From contig NC_089275.1 in assembly GCF_963678975.1 (NCBI RefSeq), positions 15,443,220 through 15,507,219 on the forward strand: DNA of 64,000 nt, read 5' to 3'. This document shows positions 33,929 to 44,920 of this stretch, one piece after another (the first letter of the stretch is position 1; each line of letters opens with the position of its first letter). Made by a program: the position numbers and the translations under genes. The stretch comes from Dysidea avara (taxonomy: Eukaryota; Porifera; Demospongiae; Dictyoceratida; Dysideidae). The notes under the pieces are model-generated. The model did no database searches, was not told the DNA's origin, and saw only the letters and a list, made by a program, of their open reading frames with translations.

Positions 33929-36786
33929 GGGAGTGTCTATTTTACGGACCGGACCGGACCGTCGGACCGGAAGTTCCTGTTTAGCAAGCCAAGTGTTTAA
34001 TACGTTCAAGTCTATTTTACGGACTAGATCTAGAGTAGAAATAGTCTGTGTGCCAGCCCACGAGCATTTTGCCAGCTCTGTCGTGCCCGGATGATTGTAG
34101 CTTCGCATTGATCTGGTCACTCTCGTGCTGGGTGTACGTATCTAGCTAGCTATAGTCCTGCAAAAGCCATTTTAACTACAGTAACTGTAGCTTACAGTAA
34201 ATAGTCTAGCAACCTTGATAGCAACTGTTTACGGGTGAAGCTTGCTCGTTCATATCAGAGACGACGGTTAATATCTTAGCAATCTTGCTAGCTAATGCCC
34301 TTAGCTACCTGGCAGCAGCAAACGTTTTGCTGATTATGATTATGATTATATACTGGGTCGAGACAGCATAGCTGATAATTGACCCAGGTAATTACAAACA
34401 AGAAAACATTTAACACATACATGCATACATAAAATTATTTATTGTGTGATGACAAGGTGGTTGGTAAAAATTTCTGTGGATTGCTCTTCAATAAAGTTGT
34501 TCGGTAAAGTGTTCCATTCTCTTAAAGTATTCGGAAAGAAACTTTTCTGATACGATACAGTGGAACTGACTGGGATGATAAATCGATGTTGATGAAGCTG
34601 TCTAGTTGGATACTGAGTTGGTAAGAAATAAGATGGTAGCTGTATGGAAGGAGTAAGCTGATGAACAATTTTGTGAAATTGGCTTAACCTATTAATGTGT
34701 CTTCTCTCTTGTAGGGTTGGCCATTCAAGGAAGTTCAACATATCTGTCACACTACTGTACCAACTAAAATCAAAAAGGACCCATCTTGCAGCACGTCATT
34801 GGATTTTTTCTGTGTCATATATTAAGTATTCGTGATAAGGGTCCCCGACACAAGCTGCATACTCTATAACAATGGTCTTATAATGGTAATGCAGGCATTT
34901 TGGTTGACATTACTACTACATTTACTTAAGTTGCGCCGAAGAAAATTTAAGGATCTGTTTGTTTTAATGCACATAGCTTAAATATGATGCGACCATTGCA
35001 TGCTTTCATGAAAAATAAGTCCCAGGTATCGATGTTGTTCTGTTACTTGAAGAGTTTCGTCATTTAAATTATAGTCATAATTAATGGGAGATGTTGATCT
35101 TGTACACCTTAATAGTACACATTTGTCAATGTTCAATTGCATCTGTCACTTTTTAGTCCAGTTAAGAATGGTACTGAGGTCTCTTTGAAGGCACAGTGAA
35201 TCTTCTAAGGAATCAATTATCCTATACATGACGCAATCATCAGCAAATAGCCGAACAGTTGAGGAAATATTTTCATTAATGTCATTAATGTACAACAAAA
35301 ACATGAGAGGTCCCAATACGGTTCCTTGTGGAACTCCAGACTTTACGGGTAGTTTACTTGACCCATGATTTTCTAGAGTTACTTGTTGGTTTCTTTTAGT
35401 CAGCCATTGCTCTATCCATTTAACCAAGTTACCAGTAATTCCATAGTGCTTTAGTTTGTTTAATAGCCGCACTTTATCAAAGGCTTTGCAAAAATCTAAA
35501 AAGATCAAATTTACTCGTTTCTTTTCATCCATAGCTTTAAGAATGTCATTGGTTAGTAGCAGTAGCTGACTTTGACAGGAATGAGAAGGCCTGAAACTGT
35601 GTTGATGCTTATTAATGATGTTATATGTATGTACACTGTGGTATTGTGCATGAATCAGACTTAGGTAATATTTAACAAGTCAAACATTTAAAAGACTTGC
35701 ACACATGTCCTTTCCATCTGGTGTTACACACACATTGTGGACCATCTTGAGCTCTGCCAGAAAGTTCTTTTGTTTCATTTTGATATGCCAGTATGCAATG
35801 CCGCATGGTCAGATTTCCAGTCCTCTGTGTAGAATTATACAAATCAATGTCACATGAAAATGTTACAGTATAGGTTACTGTGTAATATTACAGCAGTGTT
35901 TTATAAGCTAGCATGCTATAGCTACGTACGTAAAACACAATTGCAAGTATTATAAAACAGGCCATAGCTATTATTTTTGACTGACCAATTTTCCTTGATC
36001 TGTATCAGAAGAAAATGTGTTAATCAATGCTGAATCAGTCTGCCGTTGGTTACACACTGCAACAATGTTTTGGCTCCGGCATGCAGCAATAACTAACTGT
36101 CCTTCTGAAAAATTTCTTGCTCAGACTGCTCAGCAGCTCAGTGATACACAACTAGCAACAAATAACTACAGTGGGAGTTTACTTTCGTGGATTACACTCT
36201 TATAGGCTTAAAAATATGCCTCCCCAGAGAAGTCACACATGGCCTTGCACACTTACTTAATTAATCTTAATTATTAGTTTAATAGAATGTACAGTATGCA
36301 TGTGATTGTACCTTTTGGGGATTTTCACCCCCTTGGAAAACCAGCTGAGCTGACTTTCCAGTAGCTATCTAATCTTAAATCTACATGGCTAATCTGCAAT
36401 CTCTGTCCCCGAATCACCTGCACTCGCCTGCACTAAAGCTTTAAATTAACCAGTCTTACAACTTCGTGTGCGGCTAAATCTTCACTCTTGTCCACTTCGA
36501 AACAATGACACACTACATTATGCTGAGATAGCTACTGAACTCCACTAGCTCTGATGAGGCCCGACAACTCGCGAAAACATCAGCTCTCACAAGCTTTCAG
36601 CCTTTAGAGCTTTGCACACGGAATTTAAAAACATGCACGATCATGGAAATATCGATTCACATGCACGCACGCCTTAATTATAACTCTTCAGGTCTGGTCC
36701 GTAAAATAGACCTGCTAAACACCTAGCTTGCTAAGCAGAAACTTCCGGTCCGACGGTCCGGTCCGGTCCGTAAAATAGACACCCCC
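33929..36786. mobile_element. 2.86-kb DNA element with GGGRGTGTC ends
   Basis: Ends GGGRGTGTCTATTTTACGG then ACCGGACCGGACCGTCGG; the TIR is ~60 bp, with a second inner copy of GTCTATTTTACGGAC near 34013 and (inverted) 36700. An exact 8-bp target duplication GGATAGTA flanks it (33921-33928, 36787-36794), inside the PHD-RT gene. Ends resemble those of the long-TIR element (GGTGGGGTCTATTCTACGG). It contains a LINE; no transposase is recognised. Confidence 0.85.
34330..35610 (-). mobile_element. LINE fragment nested in the 2.86-kb element
   Basis: RT palm in order: HSFRPSHSCQSQLLLL, LIFLDFCKAFDKVRLLNKLK (A), KSGVPQGTVLGPLMFLLYI (B) and LFADDCVMY (C) down to 35146. After a decayed stretch, the C-terminal block 34750-34439 (MLNFLEWPTLQERRHINRL, REWNTLPNNFI) follows. 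The 3' end is an ATAATCATAATCATAATC tract near 34330. The 5' end is truncated and a frame break separates the blocks. Confidence 0.8.
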
Positions 36787-36935
36787 GGATAGTACGACGT
36801 ATGAGAATACCATCTAAATTGTCAAACAAGGCTGGATGGAAAGGAAGAGGGGAAAAATCAGATGAAGATACTAAAACTGGAGGCTTTGGCAAATGAGAAG
36901 GATGCTTCTCAAGCAAGATGTCTCTAACTGTAGAT

Positions 36936-37332
36936 CTTAGTTCTGTCACCTCAATGTTAAATCAGCTTTCATGGCCAACTCTCCAGACTCGCCGCAAATT
37001 ATCTCGACTACAAACTTTACACAAAATATTTTACCAACAAATATCACTTACAATTCCTCCATACTACCTACCAACATCACGATCCACGAGACAGTACCAT
37101 CCACTGAACTACATCTTATCACATGTATCTACCACAGCACACCAAAATAGTTATTTTTCAAGAACAATTAATGATTGGAACTCCTTACCAGTAGATCTTG
37201 TTGAAGTTGCAGATGCTGACATTTTTAGAACTGGACTACAATCACTATTGTAATTGTGTTACATGTATTCGGGCAAATCTGAGCACACCAGCAGGACTGA
37301 CTGCTCAGTAATAATAATAATAATAATAATAA
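36936..37332 (+). mobile_element. Short LINE insertion 1 in the PHD-RT gene
   Basis: Encodes SVTSMLNQLSWPTLQTRRKL ... INDWNSLPVDLVEVADADI and ends in (TAA)n. TAGAT lies on both sides (36931-36935, 37333-37337). 5'-truncated, about 96% alike by eye to 38038-38437 of insertion 2. Confidence 0.85.
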
Positions 37333-37751
37333 TAGATGTAACTCCTGAAATAGTAACTGAAGCATCCAAGGAGAGTGGAAAATTGTCAGCATTGTCTTCA
37401 ATCAATCGGGTGGCTGCACGAAGCTTTCCCTCCATCATCACTTAGAAAATCGAAGTGCAAATTGTCCAGAGGAGGAAACAGAATGAGAAACTGTGGAGGG
37501 AAGGCGATGTTGTATTGAACGGCACTTCTGTAACAAACTGTCCAAATCACCCTTATTCCAAAACTTCAAACGCCTATCCAAAACTCGAGTATCCTCTCTA
37601 GATCTTGACTTGAAGTGCGTCTTCTGTAATCAGAGAATGGGCATCAGCATGGCAGCCTTCAGAGCAAATCCCTCCAGGGCAGAGCAATCAGCAAAGGACT
37701 GAAACAATCTAGCCAGTTCCCGCACAAAATGTGTGCCTGCCTTACCAACTG

Positions 37752-38408
37752 AAGCATCTAAAACACTTAATTTCCTGAAACGTAACTTAAACAAATGTTC
37801 AGAACAAGTCAAAGAATCTGCTTATCTAACAATGGTCAGACCACAACTAGAATATGCATCTGACGTCTGGGACCCTCACCAAACTGGAGATATTGTAGAG
37901 CTAGAAAAAATACAACGAAGAGCAGCACGCTGGGTAATGAATGATTATGGTAGACTTAGTTATTTATTTATTTATTATTTATTATTATTGATTAGCAAAA
38001 CCCATTGGGTAAATCGCTAATGTACAAAAACAAAATTTTAGTTCTGTCACCTCAATGTTAAATCAGCTTTCATGGCCAACTCTCCAGACTCGCCGCAAAT
38101 TATCTCGACTACAAACTTTACACAAATTTTTTTACCAACAAATATCACTTACAATTCCTCCATACTACCTACCAACATCACGATCCACGAGACAGTACCA
38201 TCCACTGAACTACATCTTACCACATGTATCTACCACTGCACACCAAAATAGTTATTTTTCAAGAGCAATTAATGATTGGAACTCCTTACCAGTAGATCTT
38301 GTTGAAGTTGCAGATGCTGACATATTTAGAACTGGACTACAATCGTTATTGCAATTGTGTTACATGTATTCGGGCAAATCTGAGCACACCAGCAGGGCTG
38401 ACTGCTCA

Positions 38409-38440
<32 letters not shown>
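37752..38440 (+). mobile_element. LINE insertion 2 in the PHD-RT gene
   Basis: Reads EASKTLNFLKRNLNKCSEQV, TMVRPQLEYASDVWDPHQTG, RRAARWVMNDYGRL, then the WPTLQTRRKL block and (TAA)n. AACTG flanks both ends (37747-37751, 38441-38445). A 77-bp antisense tail (37961-38037) is inserted in it with TTAGT on each side. Confidence 0.85.
37961..38037 (-). mobile_element. 77-bp retroelement 3' end inserted in a LINE
   Basis: Reads (complement) ATTAGCGATTTACCCAATGG, then GCTAATCAATAATAATAAAT. TTAGT direct repeats at 37956-37960 and 38038-38042 show target-primed insertion of a severely truncated element. Relatives lie at 30629-30700 and 39090-39200. Confidence 0.75.
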
Positions 38441-38443
<3 letters not shown>

Positions 38444-38781
38444 TGGCACAGGGAATACATTACGACGCAATGGATGGCTTCATCATATGCATCTTTAACC
38501 ATGTCCACAAACACAGTTCCTGGAATATCTCCCCATAGGAATGAAGGAGGGGATAGAGGAGGATAGTTAGGCAGGTTACCATATGGTGGAGGAGAATCAG
38601 AACACTTGTAGCAAATAAAGTCTTTATTGTCTTCAACTAAGGAGTCAACTTGTGAGTCCTCTAACCCCAAACGATCACAATGATACCAATACTCACAACA
38701 GCCAAACCAAATCATCCTCTGGCCATCATCTGGTCGTTTGCAGTAGCACCACAAACGTTCGGGGTCATCTGTATCGTCCAT

Positions 38782-39089
38782 GTTGGATTATTGATGGTCG
38801 ATCTGACCACTACTCCAAATTACGCGCATCAATCTACAAAAGCAAACGAGACGAAAACGGACGAGAAAACGACAGACAGGAAATAAACAACCTTATAAAG
38901 CACAATTCACTGTACGGGTCGAATGTTTCATCCGCCCTTCCCTCGACAAGAAACACAACTGCACTTTTGATTGTGGATGCGTCACTCTATTAGACTCGCC
39001 GGCATAGAATGGTTTATTAAAACTAAGTCTCAGACAACGATAAATGGAATGTAATTGAAGAAACGGACCAGGAACACTTGATTTAAATA
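38782..39089. other. 5' flank of the PHD-RT gene
   Basis: CpG-containing unique sequence; it may hold the element's 5' UTR. A 113-codon plus-strand frame here runs over the PHD piece and is probably a shadow. Confidence 0.35.
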
Positions 39090-39200
39090 ACATTATTATT
39101 ATTATTATTATTGTTGTTAATTAGCAAAGCCCACTAGGGGCAACACGCTAATGAGCATTACAATCACATATTATACTACTTACAGCGTTCTTAAATATTT
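39090..39200 (-). mobile_element. (TTA)n-linked retroelement 3' tail
   Basis: (ATT)n followed by AATTAGCAAAGCCCACTAGG, GGCAACACGCTAATGAGCAT. The same word order occurs in intron 1 of the Tc1 gene (30629-30700). It is a SINE-like or LINE 3' end in antisense. Confidence 0.65.
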
Positions 39201-39204
39201 CGAG

Positions 39205-40727
39205 ATATAATGCTCGACTACCATCGGTTAGGACGCGATTTTTCTTTGAACCCGCAAAGAAAATTTCTGCTCTTGCTATGCCTTTGGAGAGGTCTAGTCC
39301 ATAAACGCTTGCATGCAAAATTTCAGACCTGCAGCTTTCTTAGTCTGGCTGCAGGAGCTGCAAAAGTGACTTGTCCGAATGTTCTCAATTCTCGGCCAAA
39401 AATATGTATTATCGGTCAAGTGGCACTGCTCGTAATGCTTGAAGCTGATCAAGTCTTTTTATGCTTGATATGAAAGAGCATCTCTTATACTCTCCAAATA
39501 TATGCAGATATTTGTCTTAGTCCTTATTGGCTGTGAATTACAAAGCTCCAAAGTCACCTTTGTCGTGCAATCTTAAATTCGACCACATGTTAAACTCGTG
39601 CAAATCAAATGGTTACCTATATGAACATTGATGACACCAGCCACCGTTCAGTAGTAAATAGATACATGCACGATGACCGCACCTTGATTTTTTCCCGAAT
39701 AGCTACATCGCATTTAGGCTTATCTGACAGTAGCAGCCTAGCTACTGCACCCAGCACACATAAATACAATCTAAATCCACTTAAATGGGGTTTTGACTAT
39801 CTTCTGTCTTAAAAATGTCAAAAGTTTCTCTTCAAAATATCCAGGACATTAGCCAGATCGAAATAGTCTAATAGAGCAGTCAGTTACTCCAATATAACGA
39901 TCAGCTAATTTGCTATCACATGTAATCAGGTTTTAAGCGTTGTAATCAACGAAATTTACATATAATAGTCTTATTGAAGCGAATATTCCTCGGCGTGGCC
40001 CTCAGATTTTCTCACTGCTCCAATTGTATAATAGGTGACTGTTCTATTAGATTGTTTCGATCTGGCTAATGTCCTAGACATTTTGGAGAGAAACTTTTGA
40101 TATTTTAAGTCAGAAGATAGTTAAAACCCCATTTAAGTGGATTTGTATTGTATTTATGTGTGCTGGGTGCAGTAGCTAGGCTGCTACTGCCAAAGAAGCA
40201 TAAATGCAATGTAGCTAATCGGGAAAAAATCAAGGTGCGGTCATCCTGCATGTATCTGAACAGTAGCTGATGCTCCCAATGTTCATAAAAATAGCTTTGA
40301 ATTCGATACAGGTAACTATTTGATTTGCACGGACTTCACATGTGGCCGAATTTAAGATTGCACGAAAGAGGTTACTTTGGAGCTTTGTAATTCAGAACCA
40401 ATAAGGACTAAGCCAAATATCTGCATATATTTGGAGAGTATAAGAGTTGCTCTTTCATATCAAGCACAGAAAGACTTTATCAGCTTCAAGCATTACGAGC
40501 AGTGCCACTCGACCGATAATACATATTTTTGTCCGAGAATTGAGAACATTCGGACAGGTCACTTTTGCAGCTCCTGAAGCCAGACTAAGAAAGTTGCAGA
40601 TCTGAAAATTTGTATGCAGGAGTTTATGGCCTAGCCCTTTCCAAAGGCATAACAAGAGCAGAAAATTTCTTTGCGGAGGTTTAAAGAAAACTCGCGTCCG
40701 AACCTATGGTGGTCGAACATTGGTGGC
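39205..40727. mobile_element. 1.5-kb foldback element
   Basis: Two ~680-bp arms are inverted copies: GGTTAGGACGCGA near 39230 and TCGCGTCCGAACC near 40692. Arm-wide pairs include ATGCAGATATTTGTCTTAGTCC and the AGCACACATAAATACAAT region. Indels and ~10% mismatches by eye. The loop (39885-40035) is bounded by CTCTAATAGAG-type motifs. It abuts the 3' end of a LINE. No credible ORF. Confidence 0.85.
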
Positions 40728-40734
40728 TTACTCT

Positions 40735-41100
40735 ATTGTGTCGATGTTAGGAATTTGAAGGGAGTTCCATTGAATGATTGTTCGTGGGGGGAAGGAGTAT
40801 TTGTAAACATCAACTCTTGTTTGGATTTGAGTTAGCTTGAGAGGATGTTGAGCACGGGTGTAGGACACTTAAGTTGGTGTAAGCAATGATCAGGTATTGC
40901 TAGTAAATTCCTGACAATCTTGAATAGGAAGGTGAGTCTAGCAATTGTTCTTCTGTTTTGAAGTGTAGGCCATTCAAGACTGGTTAACATGTCTGTGATG
41001 CTATCATGGTCTTGGTTAGATCTGTGCCAGGGTTTGTTCAAAACGAAACGAGCAGCGCGGTGTTGAATCATTTCTAGTTTACTAATACTAGTGTGATGAT
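40735..41100 (-). pseudogene. LINE reverse-transcriptase, C-terminal part beyond the long-TIR element
   Basis: Reads ISKLEMIQHRAARFVLNKP, SITDMLTSLEWPTLQNRRT and VYKYSF...TIIQWNSLQIPNI. It is the downstream half of the RT whose upstream half is at 44363-44575; the long-TIR element (41101-44362) lies between them with TGTGATGAT on both sides. Confidence 0.8.
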
Positions 41101-41401
41101 GGTGGAGTCTATTCTACGGAAAGGAACGGAACGGAACGGAATGATGGACTAAACCACGGAACAAAACGCTTTCTCAAATTGAAGCTTGCAACTAACCATT
41201 GCTGAAACTGCCCTTATAAGTTAGCAGTGGCACCTCCAGTGGGTGATTAAACATAAGATAAAAAGAATTAACGGATCTATTGTGGGATTTTGTTGGTTGT
41301 CATTAGTAACGAAGCATTAATTGTGGGATGAGCTGTATCAGTGATGTTCATCCATGGTTCATCTACGGAAGGGAACTTTATGTGAGCTGTTTTTCTTATT
41401 T

Positions 41402-41649
41402 GTGACTGGGCCTGCGAAAATAAGACATGTGGGCACATGATTTTTGCCTACTTTTTCAACGTTTCAACACTCATAATGTTTTGTACCATTATGTTATGGC
41501 ACTGCAATTTTCAGTTCTTAGTAAGCATTTAATTGGCATCATGATGCAAGTTACAGAATGGAAATATACTTTAGAATACTGAGATATGACTTGTAGAGTG
41601 ACGGGGTGTAGTTTGTGCCCACATGCCCTGTTTTCGCAGGCCCGGTCAC
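41402..41649. mobile_element. 248-bp GTGAC-end MITE, right arm only
   Basis: TIRs GTGACYGGGCCTGCGAAAA and further GCATGTGGGCAC; ATTT on both sides (41398-41401, 41650-41653). The left arm has the uninterrupted site CTTATTTAGAC (complement near 18913). Confidence 0.85.
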
Positions 41650-41725
41650 ATTTAGACTTTAGAAAACAGTTTGGGCTGGCCTTTCAAGTCACAAGTCAGT
41701 GTACAAATAAAGAAGATACTGGTAA

Positions 41726-42025
41726 TGTACCTATCAATATTAAGCCCCACTATCCCCTTCCCAGGCTTACTAGGGGATTAGTGGGGGATTTTGACCTGAT
41801 TTGATCTGAAACTCTGCCCCACTAGTGGGGCATTTGACCACTCAAAATTTTAGCTAAAGGAATTGACCTGTTTCCTAAAGTACCTTACAGCCATACTACA
41901 TGGAGATTTGACCACTAGTCGTTCCCCCATGGGTGGAGAATTTGATTTTTCAAAAAGTCAAATCCCCACCATTTCCCCCACTACGCCCCAGAGGGGGTAG
42001 GTGGGGGATAACATTGATGGGTGCA
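41726..42025. mobile_element. 300-bp TGYACC MITE, right arm only
   Basis: TIRs TGYACCYATCAATRTTA with TAA on each side (41723-41725, 42026-42028). The left arm carries the empty site (GATACTGGTAACAGG, complement near 18840). A degraded relative is at 19946-20202. The 3-bp TAA duplication suggests a Harbinger-like source. Confidence 0.85.
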
Positions 42026-42898
42026 TAACAGGAAAGAGCCAGCTGAATTAAGAAGAATTTTGTGCAGTGTGTGAGGAGCAAATATTTTGGCAGACTGCAA
42101 GGAGGGTATATTCTGCAAACATCACTGAAGTGTATGCATGGAGTTATTTACATATTAACAGCTGGTGCAGTGGACTAATGCCGTATTCAATAGTGAGCTG
42201 ATTTAATCTGTTGCACAATTCAAGGATGTGTCTGACTGCTAGCCTTGAATCAGGCTAAATGCCAAACCTCCAAGATCAGCCAAATCTCAATTATAAGCCG
42301 CATGTAAAACCATGCCCGTACCCACCAGGCAAACGTGATTTGGACCAGGATGTGTGTGTAATTTCAATGTATCTAGTCAGACCTGAAATGGAACACTCAC
42401 ATTACTTACATACCACCTAAGAATCCTAGGATTTCTTAAGTGTAACATTTCACATGCTTCACTTCAAACAAAACATGCTAATTTTTTTTGTCTATTTTCA
42501 AGTGATTCCCAGTCCAGCTGGTCCATCAAATTACAGTGGGATCACATGTATTTGTTACAGTACGGGCTGTCCTGTGTTGGATCTACTCTAGAGTTGAGAT
42601 TTCAAGGTAGACTCACTGCCAATGTACTGACACTAGTACTGTTGTTGCATATTTAAGTGGAGGACAAATGAAATAGCAATGTTAGATTATTTATGTATAC
42701 AAAATTTTCATAATGAAATTGATATCCCATTTTGATTTGTACTTCCACTTTGCAACATATTCAAGAACAAGAAGCTACCACACTTTTAATCTCCAACCAC
42801 TGTCGTTAATTAACCAAGATCTTACTAGTCTGTAATTCACCTTATTGTAGTGATTTTATTGATTCATCTGTATGTTTTCTTCATTTTCCTTTGAAGTT

Positions 42899-43143
42899 GT
42901 ACCAAGAGTTCATAACAAGGTGGAGAGTGTCTAACTTGAATGCATTCACCAAACACCCTGCTTAAAGTAACAGCTCAGCCTTATTTCAGAACAAAGGCTT
43001 TACCTTCAGCAACACTAATCAACAGTTTTCTATCCCCAGTAAAGGTGTTGATTTGATGAAAGGTGAACTTTACACAGGGTGTTTGTACAGGCCATACTGA
43101 GAGTTAGACACTCTCTCCCATACAAATATTATGAACTCTTGGT
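42899..43143. mobile_element. CCAAGAG MITE, right-arm copy
   Basis: Inverted counterpart of 17719-17959; it inserted before the arms were duplicated, because both arms have it at the same place. Confidence 0.8.
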
Positions 43144-44362
43144 TGTACAGTATAGGTAAACAAAGATAAGTTTCTCTCCCATCTTATTCTAGGATTTCTA
43201 TTGACTAGGAAAATTCAATTATTTGTATACAAGATCAAAATTGAGAAAATATGAAGAAAATGAATTAATATTATACAGTCAGTTTGCTTTTGGATATTTA
43301 ATGTCTCCAACCGCAACAAAAATTCGATGAATCCATGCATCTCATCACTGGTCGTCTGAACATTCTGAAAGTGATACCTCACTCAATCAACCATATATTC
43401 TGTTTATAAGACTGAATAAAGCCATGATCACCTAGCCTTTTCATGTCACCAGTAACTTTCTAGTTAATTTCTCTGTGGATATAATCCTCTGAAACTGAAG
43501 AAATTGAGTGGTCTTCTAAACTATTTATCTTGCCAAGATCAGCAGAAACAACTGACATCCAATTGGCTACTGTATTGTAGTAACAAAACTTGTCTTGGTC
43601 ATGCAATAAATGAATTGAAGAGACCTGCTTAATTTATCAGGTAGTAGAACAATCACTTAATTAATGTTTTATAATTATCCTATTCCATTTTCCTGGAGAT
43701 TCCACTGATAAAATGCAATTTCAGCAATGATAGCAGCTAGCCAAGCTGCAAGTTGATTCAGAAAGCATTCCATTCTGTAAAATAGACCCCATCCAGAATT
43801 CAACTCAGTATTCAGGCTGAGATATCTGGTAATAGTCCACTACTCTGTTAATGAATCATTGATGTTCACACAATATAGCCTCCTTGAGGTATCTGAATGT
43901 TTGCTCCTCACACACTGCACAAAATTCCTTCAGATTCTGCTTAGACTGAGTTGATTCAGCTTGTCACCACACTTGTTTCCTTTGTAGTGTAGCTATACAC
44001 ATACTGATTTATGCCGATTAGAAAGGCTGGACCTCGACTGTATACTCTAGAGTAAAAGTAAGTAAAAATAACTCACATACTAGTAAAAACAAGTCATGCA
44101 TTAAGTTCCCTACTTGATATATCCGAAGATGAACACACTGAGTCAGCTATTCCCACAATTAGTACTTCGTTACTAATGACAACCAACAAGAACCCACAAT
44201 CGATCCTTAAATTCGTTTTATCTTTCTTGGGGTACGTTTGATTACCTGCTGGAAGTGCCACTGATAACTTGTACAGCAATGGTAAGCTGCAAGCTTCAAT
44301 CTGAGAAAGCATTCCGTTCTGCAGTTTAGTCCATCATTCCGTTCCGTAGAATAGACCCCACC

Positions 44363-44575
44363 TGTGATGATAGCCTGGGGTCCCAGATAGCTGAGCAGTA
44401 TTCTAATGATGGTAAGAGCAATTGTTTGTTCTGATGGCGCATTGTGGAGATTTCTTTTTAAGAATCCAAGGAGTCGATTTGCCTTGTTACAGATGTAATT
44501 GATGTGAGAATCCCATGATAGCTTGTGGTGGAGACGGATTCCAGGGTAATTGTATTCTAATACCGTAGCCAGTGG
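44363..44575 (-). pseudogene. LINE reverse-transcriptase, upstream part in right arm
   Basis: Mirror of 16292-16498 with the same one-base frameshift before LEYCSAIWDPRL, so that shift predates the duplication. The frame continues at 41100 across the inserted transposon. Confidence 0.8.
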
Positions 44576-44609
44576 AATATCAGAAGTCTCTTTATAACAG
44601 TAGGAATGG

Positions 44610-44847
44610 TGTAAACAAAGTGATTTGTCACAATTTGTCATGCTTAATCACTCACAGGATTCAATGCATTAATATGCAAAGTTACCTTGTAATGTATCAG
44701 ACAGTAAATTGACCATATCTCTGGAACCCTTAAAGATATTAAGCTGAAATTTTTACACAAGGTAGATAAAAACCCAGTTCCTCATTTCAGCTACAAAAGA
44801 GAAAATTGACCAATGTGCCAAAGGATGGTTTTCCAAAATTGGGTCAC
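44610..44847. mobile_element. Half copy of the GTGACC-end element, right arm
   Basis: Mirror of 16014-16250; it supplies the apparent N-terminus (MCQRMVFQNWVTN) of the longer MATH frame. Confidence 0.65.
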
Positions 44848-44920
44848 AAATAGTGTCTATGCCAACACCCACGTGATCACAGTCCCGCCCCTAGACCACA
44901 AGAAGGGCGAGACTAGCCAA

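Larger units (their letters stand above)
33298..38781 (-). pseudogene. PHD-finger plus reverse-transcriptase gene, broken by nested insertions
   Basis: Pieces in coding order: 38781-38441, 37751-37333, 36935-36787 and 33928-33298. The first encodes a PHD-like zinc finger (ERLWCYCKRPDDGQRMIW, YWYHCDRLGLED, DFICYKC; one expected Cys seems lost) and a PPPYGNLPNYPPL linker with GDIPGTVFVDM. The next gives GKAGTHFVRELARLFQSF and LEGFALKAAMLMPIL, then EGKLRAATRLIEDN. The third gives LLEKHPSHLPKPP and FHPALFDNLDGILIRR. The last holds the [40 protein letters not shown], then [18 protein letters not shown]. There is a one-base deletion near 38475, a one-base shift near 33552 and stops around 37450-37600. 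I know this PHD-RT layout from invertebrate genomes but cannot assign a named clade. Not functional. Confidence 0.7.
41101..44362. mobile_element. Long-TIR DNA transposon, right copy, with 9-bp target duplication
   Basis: Ends GGTGGRGTCTATTCTACGGA on both sides, TIR ~280 bp or more. TGTGATGAT is duplicated exactly (41092-41100, 44363-44371), splitting a LINE RT frame. The 3262 bp include nested MITEs at 41402-41649, 41726-42025 and 42899-43143. No intact transposase. A 9-bp duplication with long TIRs fits Mutator-like elements; Merlin elements also make 8-9 bp duplications, so the superfamily is open. Confidence 0.88.
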
